Assembly (NCBI GenBank): GCA_963555705.1
Contig: OY743169.1
Location: forward strand, 51,140,124 to 51,204,123
Length of the DNA: 64,000 nucleotides
Direction: 5' to 3'
Origin: Ligustrum vulgare
Lineage: Eukaryota > Streptophyta > Magnoliopsida > Lamiales > Oleaceae
Shown: piece after piece, positions 48,140 through 63,100 of the stretch
Position numbering within the stretch: position 1 is the first letter of the stretch
How the letters are laid out: each line of letters begins with the position of its first letter
Program-made: the position numbers and the translations under genes
The notes under the pieces: generated by a model
The model's database searches: none
What the model was told of the DNA's origin: nothing
What the model saw: only the letters and a program-made list of their open reading frames with translations

Positions 48140-51100
48140 CACCTAAAAATCCATAATTTAAATTCTAGCTAAGATATCTAGCAACTTCCTTGGACATTCG
48201 ATGACTTCCAGTGTGCCTCTACTATTCTACATGTTTGCTGAGCCTCAGACCTTCAAGTAGAGGAAGAAAACCCACTAAAAAACCAAGTTGATTATAGAAA
48301 AGAACCTAGAAATTATTATGAAAATAAGTTTGAAATCACATACCTAATTAGTCTTGGATTTTTGTATCAAAGAAACAAACAGAGTAGATGAGGCCTTCTT
48401 GGAGAAGATTTGATCGCCTAGGATGACGAAGATAATAGATGAATTTGTACAACCAGAAGATAGATGATGAAGAAGAAGAAGGTATTTATTACAGGAAATT
48501 TAGGGTTTTCGTCTCTAGCGAGGAGAGAGATGGACGCAATAGATATGGAGAAGAAAGAGTAGATATATATGACGGAACACTACAAGAAACTGATCTATCA
48601 TCGACGGCCAACTATCCGTCGGGGGTCGGCACAGACTGAAATTTCGGACCGGAAAAAACCCCTTCGGAAATTACCGACGATCAATATACCATCGGCAATT
48701 TAAAAATCCATAATTTAAATTCTAGCATAGATATCTAGCAACTTCCTTGGACATTCGATGACTTCCAGTGTGCCTCTACTATTCTACATGTTTGCTGAGC
48801 CTCAGACCTTCAAGTAGAGGAGGAAAACCCACAAAAAAACCAAGTTGATTATAGAAAAGAACCTAGAAATTATTATCAAAATAACTTTGAAATCACATAC
48901 CTAATTAGTCTTGGATTTTTGTATCAAAGAAACAAACAGAGTAGATGAGGCGTTCTTGGAGAAGATTTGATCGCCTGGGATGACGAAGATAATAGATGAA
49001 TTTTTACAACCAGAAGATAGATGATGAAGAAACAAGAAGGTATTTATTACAGGAGATTTAGGGTTTTCGTCTCTAACGAGGAGAGAGATGGACGCAATAG
49101 ATATGGAGAAGAAAGAGTAGATATATATGACGGAACACTACAAGAAACTGATCTATAATCGACGGCCAACAATCCGAAATTACCGATGGGAAAAAACCCA
49201 TCGGAAATTACCGACGGTCAATATACCGTCGGCAATTTAAAAATCCATAATTTAAATTCTAGCAACTTCCTTGGACATTCGATGACTTCCAGTGTGCCTC
49301 TACTATTCTACATGTTTGCTGAGCCTCAGAATTTCAAAAAAACCAAGTTGATTATAGAAAAGAACCTAGAAATTATTATAAAAATAACTTTGAAATCACA
49401 TACCTAATTAGTCTTGGATTTTTGTATCAATGAAACAAACAGAGTAGATGAGGCCTTCTTATGAAGATTTGATCGCCTGGGATGACGAAGATAATAGATG
49501 AATTTGTACAACCAGAAGATAGATGATGAAGAAGAAGAAGGTATTTATTACAGGAGATTTAGGGTTTTCGTCTCTAGCGAGGAGAGAGATGGACGCAATA
49601 GATATGGAGAAGAAAGAGTAGATATATATGACGGAACACTACAAGAAACTGATCTATCATCGACGGCCAACTATCCGTCGGGGGTCGCCACAGACTGAAA
49701 TTTCGGACCGGAAAAAACCCCTTCGGAAATTACCGACGATCAATATACCATCGGCAATTTAAAAATCCATAATTTAAATTCTAGCATAGATATCTAGCAA
49801 CTTCCTTGGACATTCGATGACTTCCAGTGTGCCTCTACTATTCTACATGTTTGCTGAGCCTCAGACCTTCAAGTAGAGGAGGAAAACCCACAAAAAAACC
49901 AAGTTGATTATAGAAAAGAACCTAGAAATTATTATCAAAATAACTTTGAAATCACATACCTAATTAGTCTTGGATTTTTGTATCAAAGAAACAAACAGAG
50001 TAGATGAGGCGTTCTTGGAGAAGATTTGATCGCCTGGGATGACGAAGATAATAGATGAATTTTTACAACCAGAAGATAGATGATGAAGAAACAAGAAGGT
50101 ATTTATTACAGGAGATTTAGGGTTTTCGTCTCTAACGAGGAGAGAGATGGACGCAATAGATATGGAGAAGAAAGAGTAGATATATATGACGGAACACTAC
50201 AAGAAACTGATCTATAATCGACGGCCAACAATCCGAAATTACCGATGGGAAAAAACCCATCGGAAATTACCGACGGTCAATATACCGTCGGCAATTTAAA
50301 AATCCATAATTTAAATTCTAGCAACTTCCTTGGACATTCGATGACTTCCAGTGTGCCTCTACTATTCTACATGTTTGCTGAGCCTCAGAATTTCAAAAAA
50401 ACCAAGTTGATTATAGAAAAGAACCTAGAAATTATTATAAAAATAACTTTGAAATCACATACCTAATTAGTCTTGGATTTTTGTATCAATGAAACAAACA
50501 GAGTAGATGAGGCCTTCTTATGAAGATTTGATCGCCTGGGATGACGAAGATAATAGATGAATTTGTACAACCAGAAGATAGATGATGAAGAAGAAGAAGG
50601 TATTTATTACAGGAGATTTAGGGTTTTCGTCTCTAGCGAGGAGAGAGATGGACGCAATAGATATGGAGAAGAAAGAGTAGATATATATGACGGAACACTA
50701 CAAGAAACTGATCTATCATCGACGGCCAACTATCCGTCGGGGGTCGCCACAGACTGAAATTTCGGACCGGAAAAAACCCCTTCGGAAATTACCGACGATC
50801 AATATACCATCGGCAATTTAAAAATCCATAATTTAAATTCTAGCATAGATATCTAGCAACTTCCTTGGACATTCGATGACTTCCAGTGTGCCTCTACTAT
50901 TCTACATGTTTGCTGAGCCTCAGACCTTCAAGTAGAGGAGGAAAACCCACAAAAAAACCAAGTTGATTATAGAAAAGAACCTAGAAATTATTATCAAAAT
51001 AACTTTGAAATCACAAACCTAATTAGTCTTGATTTTTGTATCAAAGAAACAAAAAGAGTAGATGAGGCGTTCTTGGAGAAGATTTGATCGCCTGGGATGA

Positions 51101-54100
51101 CGAAGATAATAGATGAATTTTTACAACCAGAAGATAGATGATGAAGAAACAAGAAGGTATTTATTACAGGAGATTTATGGTTTTCGTCTCTAGCGAGGAG
51201 AGAGATGGACGCAATAGATATGGAGAAGAAAGAGTAGATATATATGACGGAACACTACAAGAAACTGATCTATAATCGACGGCCAACAATCCGACGGGGG
51301 TCAGCACCGTCGGAAATTTCCGACCGGAAAAAACCCATCGGAAATTACCGACGGTCAATATACCGTCGGCAATTTAAAAATCCATAATTTAAATTCTCGC
51401 AACTTCCTTGGACATTCGATGACTTCCAGTGTGCCTCTACTATTCTACATGTTTGCTGAGCCTCAGAATTTCAAAAAAACCAAGTTGATTATAGAAAAGA
51501 ACCTAGAAATTATTATGAAAATAACTTTGAAATCATATACCTAATTAGTCTTGGATTTTTGTATCAAAGAAACAAACAGAGTAGATGAGGCCTTCTTATG
51601 AAGATTTGATCGCCTGGGATGACGAAGATAATAGATGAATTTGTACAACCAGAAGATAGATGATGAAGAAGAAGAAGGTATTTATTACAGGAGATTTAGG
51701 GTTTTCGTCTCTAGCGAGGAGAGAGATGGACGCAATAGATATGGAGAAGAAAGAGTAGATATATATGACGGAACACTACAAGAAACTGATCTATCATCGA
51801 CGGCCAACTATCCGTCGGGGGTCGCCACAGACTGAAATTTCGGACCGGAAAAAACCCCTTCGGAAATTACCGACGATCAATATACCATCGGCAATTTAAA
51901 AATCCATAATTTAAATTCTAGCATAGATATCTAGCAACTTCCTTGGACATTCGATGACTTCCAGTGTGCCTCTACTATTCTACATGTTTGCTGAGCCTCA
52001 GACCTTCAAGTAGAGGAGGAAAACCCACAAAAAAACCAAGTTGATTATAGAAAAGAACCTAGAAATTATTATCAAAATAACTTTGAAATCACATACCTAA
52101 TTAGTCTTGGATTTTTGTATCAAAGAAACAAAAAGAGTAGATGAGGCGTTCTTGGAGAAGATTTGATCGCCTGGGATGACGAAGATAATAGATGAATTTT
52201 TACAACCAGAAGATAGATGATGAAGAAACAAGAAGGTATTTATTACAGGAGATTTAGGGTTTTCGTCTCTAGCGAGGAGAGAGATGGACGCAACAGATAT
52301 GGAGAAGAAAGAATAGATATATATGACGGAACACTACAAGAAACTGATCTATAATTGACGGCCAACTATCCGACGAGGGTCGGCACTGTCGGAAATTTCC
52401 GACAGGAAAAAACCCATCGGAAATTACCGACGGTCAATATACCGTCGGCAATTTAAAAATCCGTAATTTAAATTCTAGCATAGATATCTAGCAACTTCCT
52501 TGGACATTCGATGACTTCCAGTGTGCCTCTACTATTCTACATGTTTGCTGAGCCTCAGACCTTCAAGTAGAGGAGGAAAACCCACAAAAAAACCAAGTTG
52601 ATTATAGAAAAGAACCTAGAAATTATTATCAAAATAACTTTGAAATCACAAACCTAATTAGTCTTGATTTTTGTATCAAAGAAACAAAAAGAGTAGATGA
52701 GGCGTTCTTGGAGAAGATTTGATCGCCTGGGATGACGAAGATAATAGATGAATTTTTACAACCAGAAGATAGATGATGAAGAAACAAGAAGGTATTTATT
52801 ACAGGAGATTTATGGTTTTCGTCTCTAGCGAGGAGAGAGATGGACGCAATAGATATGGAGAAGAAAGAGTAGATATATATGACGGAACACTACAAGAAAC
52901 TGATCTATAATCGACGGCCAACAATCCGACGGGGGTCAGCACCGTCGGAAATTTCCGACCGGAAAAAACCCATCGGAAATTACCGACGGTCAATATACCG
53001 TCGGCAATTTAAAAATCCATAATTTAAATTCTCGCAACTTCCTTGGACATTCGATGACTTCCAGTGTGCCTCTACTATTCTACATGTTTGCTGAGCCTCA
53101 GAATTTCAAAAAAACCAAGTTGATTATAGAAAAGAACCTAGAAATTATTATGAAAATAACTTTGAAATCATATACCTAATTAGTCTTGGATTTTTGTATC
53201 AAAGAAACAAACAGAGTAGATGAGGCCTTCTTATGAAGATTTGATCGCCTGGGATGACGAAGATAATAGATGAATTTGTACAACCAGAAGATAGATGATG
53301 AAGAAGAAGAAGGTATTTATTACAGGAGATTTAGGGTTTTCGTCTCTAGCGAGGAGAGAGATGGACGCAATAGATATGGAGAAGAAAGAGTAGATATATA
53401 TGACGGAACACTACAAGAAACTGATCTATCATCGACGGCCAACTATCCGTCGGGGGTCGCCACAGACTGAAATTTCGGACCGGAAAAAACCCCTTCGGAA
53501 ATTACCGACGATCAATATACCATCGGCAATTTAAAAATCCATAATTTAAATTCTAGCATAGATATCTAGCAACTTCCTTGGACATTCGATGACTTCCAGT
53601 GTGCCTCTACTATTCTACATGTTTGCTGAGCCTCAGACCTTCAAGTAGAGGAGGAAAACCCACAAAAAAACCAAGTTGATTATAGAAAAGAACCTAGAAA
53701 TTATTATCAAAATAACTTTGAAATCACATACCTAATTAGTCTTGGATTTTTGTATCAAAGAAACAAAAAGAGTAGATGAGGCGTTCTTGGAGAAGATTTG
53801 ATCGCCTGGGATGACGAAGATAATAGATGAATTTTTACAACCAGAAGATAGATGATGAAGAAACAAGAAGGTATTTATTACAGGAGATTTAGGGTTTTCG
53901 TCTCTAGCGAGGAGAGAGATGGACGCAATAGATATGGAGAAGAAAAAGTAGATATATATGACGGAACACTACAAGAAACTGATCTATAATCGACGGCCAA
54001 CAATCCGACGGGGGTCAGCACCGTCGGAAATTTCCGACCGGAAAAAACCCATCGGAAATTACCGACGGTCAATATACCGTCGGGAATTTAAAAATCCATA

Positions 54101-57100
54101 ATTTAAATTCTCGCAACTTCCTTGGACATTCGATGACTTCCAGTGTGCCTCTACTATTCTACATGTTTGCTGAGCCTCAGAATTTCAAAAAAACCAAGTT
54201 GATTATAGAAAAGAACCTAGAAATTATTATGAAAATAACTTTGAAATCATATACCTAATTAGTCTTGGATTTTTGTATCAAAGAAACAAACAGAGTAGAT
54301 GAGGCCTTCTTATGAAGATTTGATCGCCTGGGATGACGAAGATAATAGATGAATTTGTACAACCAGAAGATAGATGATGAAGAAGAAGAAGGTATTTATT
54401 ACAGGAGATTTAGGGTTTTCGTCTCTAGGGCGGAGAGAGATGGACGCAATAGATATGGAGAAGAAAGAGTAGATATATATGACGGAACAGTACAAGAAAC
54501 TGATCTATCATCGACGGCCAACTATCCGACGGGGGTCGGCACAGTCGGAAATTTTCGATCGAAAAAAACCCCGTCGGAAATTACGGAAATTTAAAAATCC
54601 ATAATTTAAATTCTAGCATAGATATCTAGCAACTTCCTTGGACATTCGATGACTTCCAGTGTGCCTCTACTATTCTACATGTTTGCTGAGCCTCAGACCT
54701 TCAAGTAGAGGAAGAAAACCCACAAAAAAACCAAGTTGATTATAGAAAAGAACCTAGAAATTATTATGAAAATAACTTTGAAATCATATACCTAATTAGT
54801 CTTGGATTTTTGTATCAAAGAAACAAACAGAGTAGATGAGGCCTTCTTATGAAGATTTGATCGCCTGGGATGACGAAGATAATAGATGAATTTGTACAAC
54901 CAGAAGATAGATGATGAAGAAGAAGAAGGTATTTATTACAGGAGATTTAGGGTTTTCGTCTCTAGCGAGGAGAGAGATGGACGCAATAGATATGGAGAAG
55001 AAAGAGTAGATATATATGACGGAACACTACAAGAAACTGATCTATCATCGACGGCCAACTATCCGTCGGGGGTCGGCACAGACTGAAATTTCGGACCGGA
55101 AAAAACCCCTTCGGAAATTACCGACGATCAATATACCATCGGCAATTTAAAAATCCATAATTTAAATTCTAGCATAGATATCTAGCAACTTCCTTGGACA
55201 TTCGATGACTTCCAGTGTGCCTCTACTATTCTACATGTTTGCTGAGCCTCAGACCTTCAAGTAGAGGAGGAAAACCCACAAAAAAACCAAGTTGATTATA
55301 GAAAAGAACCTAGAAATTATTATCAAAATAACTTTGAAATCACATACCTAATTAGTCTTGGATTTTTGTATCAAAGAAACAAAAAGAGTAGATGAGGCGT
55401 TCTTGGAGAAGATTTGATCGCCTGGGATGACGAAGATAATAGATGAATTTTTACAACCAGAAGATAGATGATGAAGAAACAAGAAGGTATTTATTACAGG
55501 AGATTTAGGGTTTTCGTCTCTAGCGAGGAGAGAGATGGACGCAATAGATATGGAGAAGAAAGAGTAGATATATATGACGGAACACTACAAGAAACTGATC
55601 TATAATCGACGGCCAACAATCCGACGGGGGTCAGCACCGTCGGAAATTTCCGACCGGAAAAAACCCATCGGAAATTACCGACGGTCAATATACCGTCGGC
55701 AATTTAAAAATCCATAATTTAAATTCTCGCAACTTCCTTGGACATTCGATGACTTCCAGTGTGCCTCTACTATTCTACATGTTTGCTGAGCCTCAGAATT
55801 TCAAAAAAACCAAGTTGATTGTAGAAAAGAACCTAGAAATTATTATGAAAATAACTTTGAAATCATATACCTAATTAGTCTTGGATTTTTGTATCAAAGA
55901 AACAAACAGAGTAGATGAGGCCTTCTTATGAAGATTTGATCGCCTGGGATGACGAAGATAATAGATGAATTTGTACAACCAGAAGATAGATGATGAAGAA
56001 GAAGAAGGTATTTATTACAGGAGATTTAGGGTTTTCGTCTCTAGGGCGGAGAGAGATGGACGCAATAGATATGGAGAAGAAAGAGTAGATATATATGACG
56101 GAACAGTACAAGAAACTGATCTATCATCGACGGCCAACTATCCGACGGGGGTCGGCACAGTCGGAAATTTTCGATCGAAAAAAACCCCGTCGGAAATTAC
56201 GGAAATTTAAAAATCCATAATTTAAATTCTAGCATAGATATCTAGCAACTTCCTTGGACATTCGATGACTTCCAGTGTGCCTCTACTATTCTACATGTTT
56301 GCTGAGCCTCAGACCTTCAAGTAGAGGAAGAAAACCCACAAAAAAACCAAGTTGATTATAGAAAAGAACCTAGAAATTATTATGAAAATAAATTTGAAAT
56401 CACATACCTAATTAATCTTGGATTTTTGTATCAAAGAAACAAACAGAGTATATGAGGCCTTCTTGGAGAAGATTTGATAGCCTGAGATGACGAAGATAAT
56501 AGATGAATCTGTACAACCAGAAGATAGATGATGAAGAAGAAGGTATTTATTACAGGAGATTTAGGGTTTTCGTCTCTAGCGAGGAGAGAGATGGACGCAA
56601 TAGATATGGAGAAGAAAGAGTAGATATTTATGACGGAACACTACAAGAAACTGATCTATAATCGACGGCCAACTATCCGACGGGGGTCGGCACCGTCGGA
56701 AATTTCGGACCGGAAAAAACCCATCGGAAATTATCGACGGTCAATATACCGTCGGCAATTTATAAATCCATAATTTAAATTCTATCAACTTCCTTGGACA
56801 TTCGATGACTTCCAGTGTGCATCTACTATTCTACATGTTTGCTGAGCCTCAGAATTTCAAAAAAACCAAGTTGGTTATAGAAAAGAACCTTGAAATTATT
56901 ATGAAAATAACTTTGAAATCACATACCTAATTAGTCTTGGATTTTTGTATCAAAGAAACAAACAGAGTAGATGAGGCCTTCTTATGAAGATTTGATCGCC
57001 TGGGATGACGAAGATAATAGATGAATCTGTACAACCAGAAGATAGATGATGAAGAAGAAGAAGGTATTTATTACAGGAGATTTAGGGTTTTCGTCTCTAG

Positions 57101-60100
57101 CGAGGAGAGAGATGGACGCAATAGATATGGAGAAGAAAGAGTAGATATATATGACGGAACAGTACAAGAAACTTATCTATCATCGACGGCCAACTATCCG
57201 ACGGGGGTCGGCACAGTCGGAAATTTCGATCGAAAAAAACCCCGTCGGAAATTACGGAAATTTAAAAATCCATAATTTAAATTCTAGCATAGATATCTAG
57301 AAACTTCCTTGGACATTCGATGACTTCCAGTGTGCCTCTACTATTCTACATGTTTGCTGAGCCTCAGACCTTCAAGTAGAGGAAGAAAACCCACAAAAAA
57401 ACCAAGTTGATTATAGAAAAGAACCTAGAAATTATTATGAAAATAACTTTGAAATCACATACCTAATTAGTCTTGGATTTTTGTATCAAAGAAACAAACA
57501 GAGTATATGAGGCCTTCTTGGAGAAGATTTGATAGCCTGAGATGACGAAGATAATATATGAATCTGTACAACCAGAAGATAGATGATGAAGAAGAAGGTA
57601 TTTATTACAGGAGATTTAGGGTTTTCGTCTCTAGCGAGGAGAGAGATGGACGCAATAGATATGGAGAAGAAAGAGTAGATATTTATGACGGAACACTACA
57701 AGAAACTGATCTATAATCGACGGCCAACTATCCGACGGGGGTCGGCACCGTCGGAAATTTCGGACCGGAAAAAACCCATCGGAAATTACCGACGGTCAAT
57801 ATACCGTCGGCAATTTATAAATCCATAATTTAAATTCTAGCAACTTCCTTGGACATTCGATGACTTCCACTGTGCATCTATTATTCTACATGTTTGCTGA
57901 TCCTCAGAATTTCAAAAAAACCAAGTTGATTATAGAAAAGAACCTTGAAATTATTATGAAAATAACTTTGAAATCACATACCTAATTAGTCTTGGATTTT
58001 TGTATCAAAGAAACAAACAGAGTAGATGAGGCCTTCTTATGAAGATTTGATCGCCTGGGATGACGAAGATAATAGATGAATCTGTACAACCAGAAGATAG
58101 ATGATGAAGAAGAAGAAGGTATTTATTACAGGAGATTTAGGGTTTTCGTCTCTAGCGAGGAGAGAGACGGACGCAATAGATATGGAGAAGAAAGAGTATA
58201 TATATATGACGGAACACTATAAGAAACTGATCTATCATCGACGGCCAACTATCCGACGGGGGTCGGCACAGTCGGAAATTTTCGATCGAAAAAAACCCCG
58301 TCGGAAATTACCGACAGTCAATATACCGTGGGCAATTTAAAAATCCATAATTTTAATTCTATCATAGATATCTAGCAACTTCCTTGGACAGTCGATGACT
58401 TCCAGTGTGCCTCTACTATTCTACATGTTTGCTGAGCCTCAGACCTTCAAGTAGAGGAAGAAAACCCACAAAAAACCCAAGTTGATTATAGAAAAGAACC
58501 TAGAACTTATTATGAAAATGACTTTGAAATCACATACCTAATTAGTCTTGGATTTTTGTATCAAAGAAACAAACAGAGTATATGAGGCCTTCTTGGGGAA
58601 GATTTGATAGCCTGAGATGACGAAGATAATAGATGAATCTGTACAACCAGAAGATAGATGATGAAGAAGAAGGTATTTATTACAGGAGATTTAGGGTTTT
58701 CGTCTCTAGCGAGGAGAGAGATGGACGCAATAGATATGGAGAAGAAAGAGTAGATATTTATGACGGAACACTACAAGAAACTGATCTATAATCGACGGCC
58801 AACTATCCGACGGGGGTCGGCACCGTCGAAAATTTCCGACCGGAAAAAACCCATCGGAAATTACCGACGGTCAATATACCGTCGGCAATTTAAAAATCCA
58901 TAATTTAAATTCTAGCAACTTCCTTGGACATTCGATGACTTCCAGTGTGCCTCTACTACTCTATATGTTTGCTGAGCCTCAGAATTTCAAAAAAACCAAG
59001 TTGATTATAGAAAAGAACCTAGAAATTATTATGAAAATAACTTTGAAATCACATACCTAATTAGTCTTGGATTTTTGTATCAAAGAAACAAACAGAGTAG
59101 ATGAGGCCTTCTTATGAAGATTTGATCGCCTGGGATGACGAAGATAATAGATGAATTTGTACAAACAGAAGATAGATGATGAAGAAGAAGAAGGTATTTA
59201 TTACAGGAGATTTAGGGATTTCGTCTCTAGCGAGGAGAGAGATGGACCCAATAGATATGGAGAAGAAAGAGTAGATATATATGACGGAACAGTACAAGAA
59301 ACTTATCTATCATCGACGGCCAACTATCCGACGGGGGTCGGCACAGTCGGAAATTTTCGATCGAAAAAAACCCCGTCGGAAATTACGGAAATTTAAAAAT
59401 CCATAATTTAAATTCTAGCATAGATATCTGGAAACTTCCTTGGACATTCGATGACTTCCAGTGCGCCTCTACTATTCTACATGTTTGCTGAGCCTCAGAC
59501 CTTCAAGTAGAGGAAGAAAACCCACAAAAAAACCAAGTTGATTATACAAAAGAACCTAGAAATTATTATGAAAATAACTTTGAAATCACATACCTAATTA
59601 GTCTTGGATTTTTGTATCAAAGAAACAAACAGAGTATATGAGGCCTTCTTGGAGAAGATTTGATAGCCTGAGATGACGAAGATAATAGATGAATCTGTAC
59701 AACCAGAAGATAGATGATGAAGAAGAAGGTATTTATTACAGGAGATTTAGGGTTTTCGTCTCTAGCGAGGAGAGAGATGGACGCAATAGATATGGAGAAG
59801 AAAGAGTAGATATTTATGACGGAACACTACAAGAAACTGATCTATAATCGACGGCCAACTATCCGACGGGGGTCGGCACCGTCGGAAATTTCGGACCGGA
59901 AAAAACCCATCGGAAATTACCGACGGTCAATATACCGTCGGCAATTTATAAATCCATAATTTAAATTCTAGCAACTTCCTTGGACATTCGATGACTTCCA
60001 GTGTGCATCTACTATTCTACATGTTTGCTGAGCCTCAGAATTTCAAAAAAACCAAGTTGATTATAGAAAAGAACCTTGAAATTATTATGAAAATAACTTT

Positions 60101-63100
60101 GAAATCACATACCTAATTAGTCTTGGATTTTTGTATCAAAGAAACAAACAGAGTAGATGAGGCCTTCTTATGAAGATTTGATCGCCTGGGATGACGAAGA
60201 TAATAGATGAATTTGTACAAACAGAAGATAGATGATGAAGAAGAAGAAGGTATTTATTACAGGAGATTTAGGGTTTTCGTCTCTAGCGAGGAGAGAGATG
60301 GACGCAATAGATATGGAGAAGAAAGAGTAGATATATATGACGGAACAGTACAAGAAACTTATCTATCATCGACGGCCTACTATCCGACGGGGGTCGGCAC
60401 AGTCGGAAATTTTCGATCGAAAAAAACCCCGTCGGAAATTACGGAAATTTAAAAATCCATAATTTAAATTCTAGCATAGATATCTAGAAACTTCCTTGGA
60501 CATTCGATGACTTCCAGTGTGCCTCTACTATTCTACATGTTTGCTGTGCCTCAGACCTTCAAGTAGAGGAAGAAAACCCACAAAAAAACCAAGTTGATTA
60601 TAGAAAAGAACCTAGAAATTATTATGAAAATAACTTTGAAATCACATACCTAATTAGTCTTGGATTTTTGTATCAAAGAAACAAACAGAGTATATGAGGC
60701 CTTCTTGGAGAAGATTTGATAGCCTGAGATGACGAAGATAATATATGAATCTGTACAACCAGAAGATAGATGATGAAGAAGAAGGTATTTATTACAGGAG
60801 ATTTACAGTTTTCGTCTCTAGCGAGGAGAGAGATGGACGCAATAGATATGGAGAAGAAAGAGTAGATATTTATGACGGAACACTACAAGAAACTGATCTA
60901 TAATCGACGGCCAACTATCCGACGGGGGTCGGCACCGTCGGAAATTTCGGACCGGAAAAAACCCATCGGAAATTACCGACGGTCAATATACCGTCGGCAA
61001 TTTATAAATCCATAATTTAAATTCTAGCAACTTCCTTGGACATTCGATGACTTCCAATGTGCATCTATTATTCTACATGTTTGCTGAGCCTCAGAATTTC
61101 AAAAAAACCAAGTTGATTATAGAAAAGAACCTTGAAATTATTATGAAAATAACTTTGAAATCACATACCTAATTAGTCTTGGATTTTTGTATCAAAGAAA
61201 CAAACAGAGTAGATGAGGCCTTCTTATGAAGATTTGATCGCCTGGGATGACGAAGATAATAGATGAATCTGTACAACCAGAAGATAGATGATGAAGAAGA
61301 AGAAGGTATTTATTACAGGAGATTTAGGGTTTTCGTCTCTAGCGAGGAGAGAGATGGACGCAATAGATATGGAGAAGAAAGAGTATATATATATGACGGA
61401 ACACTATAAGAAACTGATCTATCATCGACGGCCAACTATCCGACGGGGGTCGGCACAGTCGGAAATTTTCGATCGAAAAAAACCCCGTCGGAAATTACCG
61501 ACAGTCAATATACCGTGGGCAATTTAAAAATCCATAATTTTAATTCTATCATAGATATCTAGCAACTTCCTTGGACATTCGATGACTTCCAGTGTGCCTC
61601 TACTATTCTACATGTTTGCTGAGCCTCAGACCTTCAAGTAGAGGAAGAAAACCCACAAAAAACCCAAATTGATTATAGAAAAGAACCTAGAACTTATTAT
61701 GAAAATAACTTTGAAATCACATACCTAATTAGTCTTGGATTTTTGTATCAAAGAAACAAACAGAGTATATGAGGCCTTCTTGGGGAAGATTTGATAGCCT
61801 GAGATGACGAAGATAATAGATGAATCTGTACAACCAGAAGATAGATGATGAAGAAGAAGGTATTTATTACAGGAGATTTAGGGTTTTCGTCTCTAGCGAG
61901 GAGAGAGATGGACGCAATAGATATGGAGAAGAAAGAGTAGATATTTATGACGGAACACTACAAGAAACTGATCTATAATCGACTGCCAACTATCCGACGG
62001 GGTTCGGCACCGTCGAAAATTTCCGACCGGAAAAAACCCATCGGAAATTACCGACGGTCAATATACCGTCGGCAATTTATAAATCCATAATTTAAATTCT
62101 AGCAACTTCCTTGGACATTCGATGACTTCCAGTGTGCATCTACTATTCTACATGTCTGCTGAGCCTCAGAATTTCAAAAAAACCAAGTTGATTATAGAAA
62201 AGAACCTTGAAATTATTATGAAAATAACTTTGAAATCACATACCTAATTAGTCTTCGATTTTTGTATAAAAGAAACAAACAGAGTAGATGAGGCCTTCTT
62301 ATGAAGATTTGATCGCCTGGGATGACGAAGATAATAGATGAATCTGTACAACCAGAAGATAGATGATGAAGAAGAAGAAGGTATTTATTACAGGAGATTT
62401 AGGGTTTTCGTCTCTAGCGAGGAGAGAGATGGACGCAATAGATATGGAGAAGAATAGTAGATATATATATGACGGAACACTACAAGAAACTGATCTATAA
62501 TCGACGGCCAACTATCCGACGGGGGTCGGCACCGTCGGAAATTTCGGACCAGAAAAAACCCATCGGAAATTACCGACGGTCAATTTACCGTCGGCAATTT
62601 ATAAATCCATAATTTAAATTCTAGCAACTTCCTTGGACATTCGATGACTTCCAATGTGCATCTACTATTCTACATGTTTGCTGAGCCTCAGAATTTCAAA
62701 AAAACCAAGTTGATTATAGAAAAGAACCTTGAAATTATTATGAAAATAACTTTGAAATCACATACCTAATTAGTCTTGGATTTTTGTATCAAAGAAACAA
62801 ACAGAGTAGATGAGGCCTTCTTATGAAGATTTGATCGCCTGGGATGACGAAGATAATAGATGAATCTGTACAACCAGAAGATAGATGATGAAGAAGAAGG
62901 TATTTATTACAGGAGATTTAGGGTTTTCGTCTCTAGCGAGGAGAGAGATGGACGCAATAGATATGGAGAAGAAAGAGTAGATATTTATGACGGAACACTA
63001 CAAGAAACTGATCTATAATCGATGGCCAACTATCCGACGGGGGTCGGCACCGTCGGAAATTTCGGACCGGAAAAAACCCATCGGAAATTACCGACGGTCA

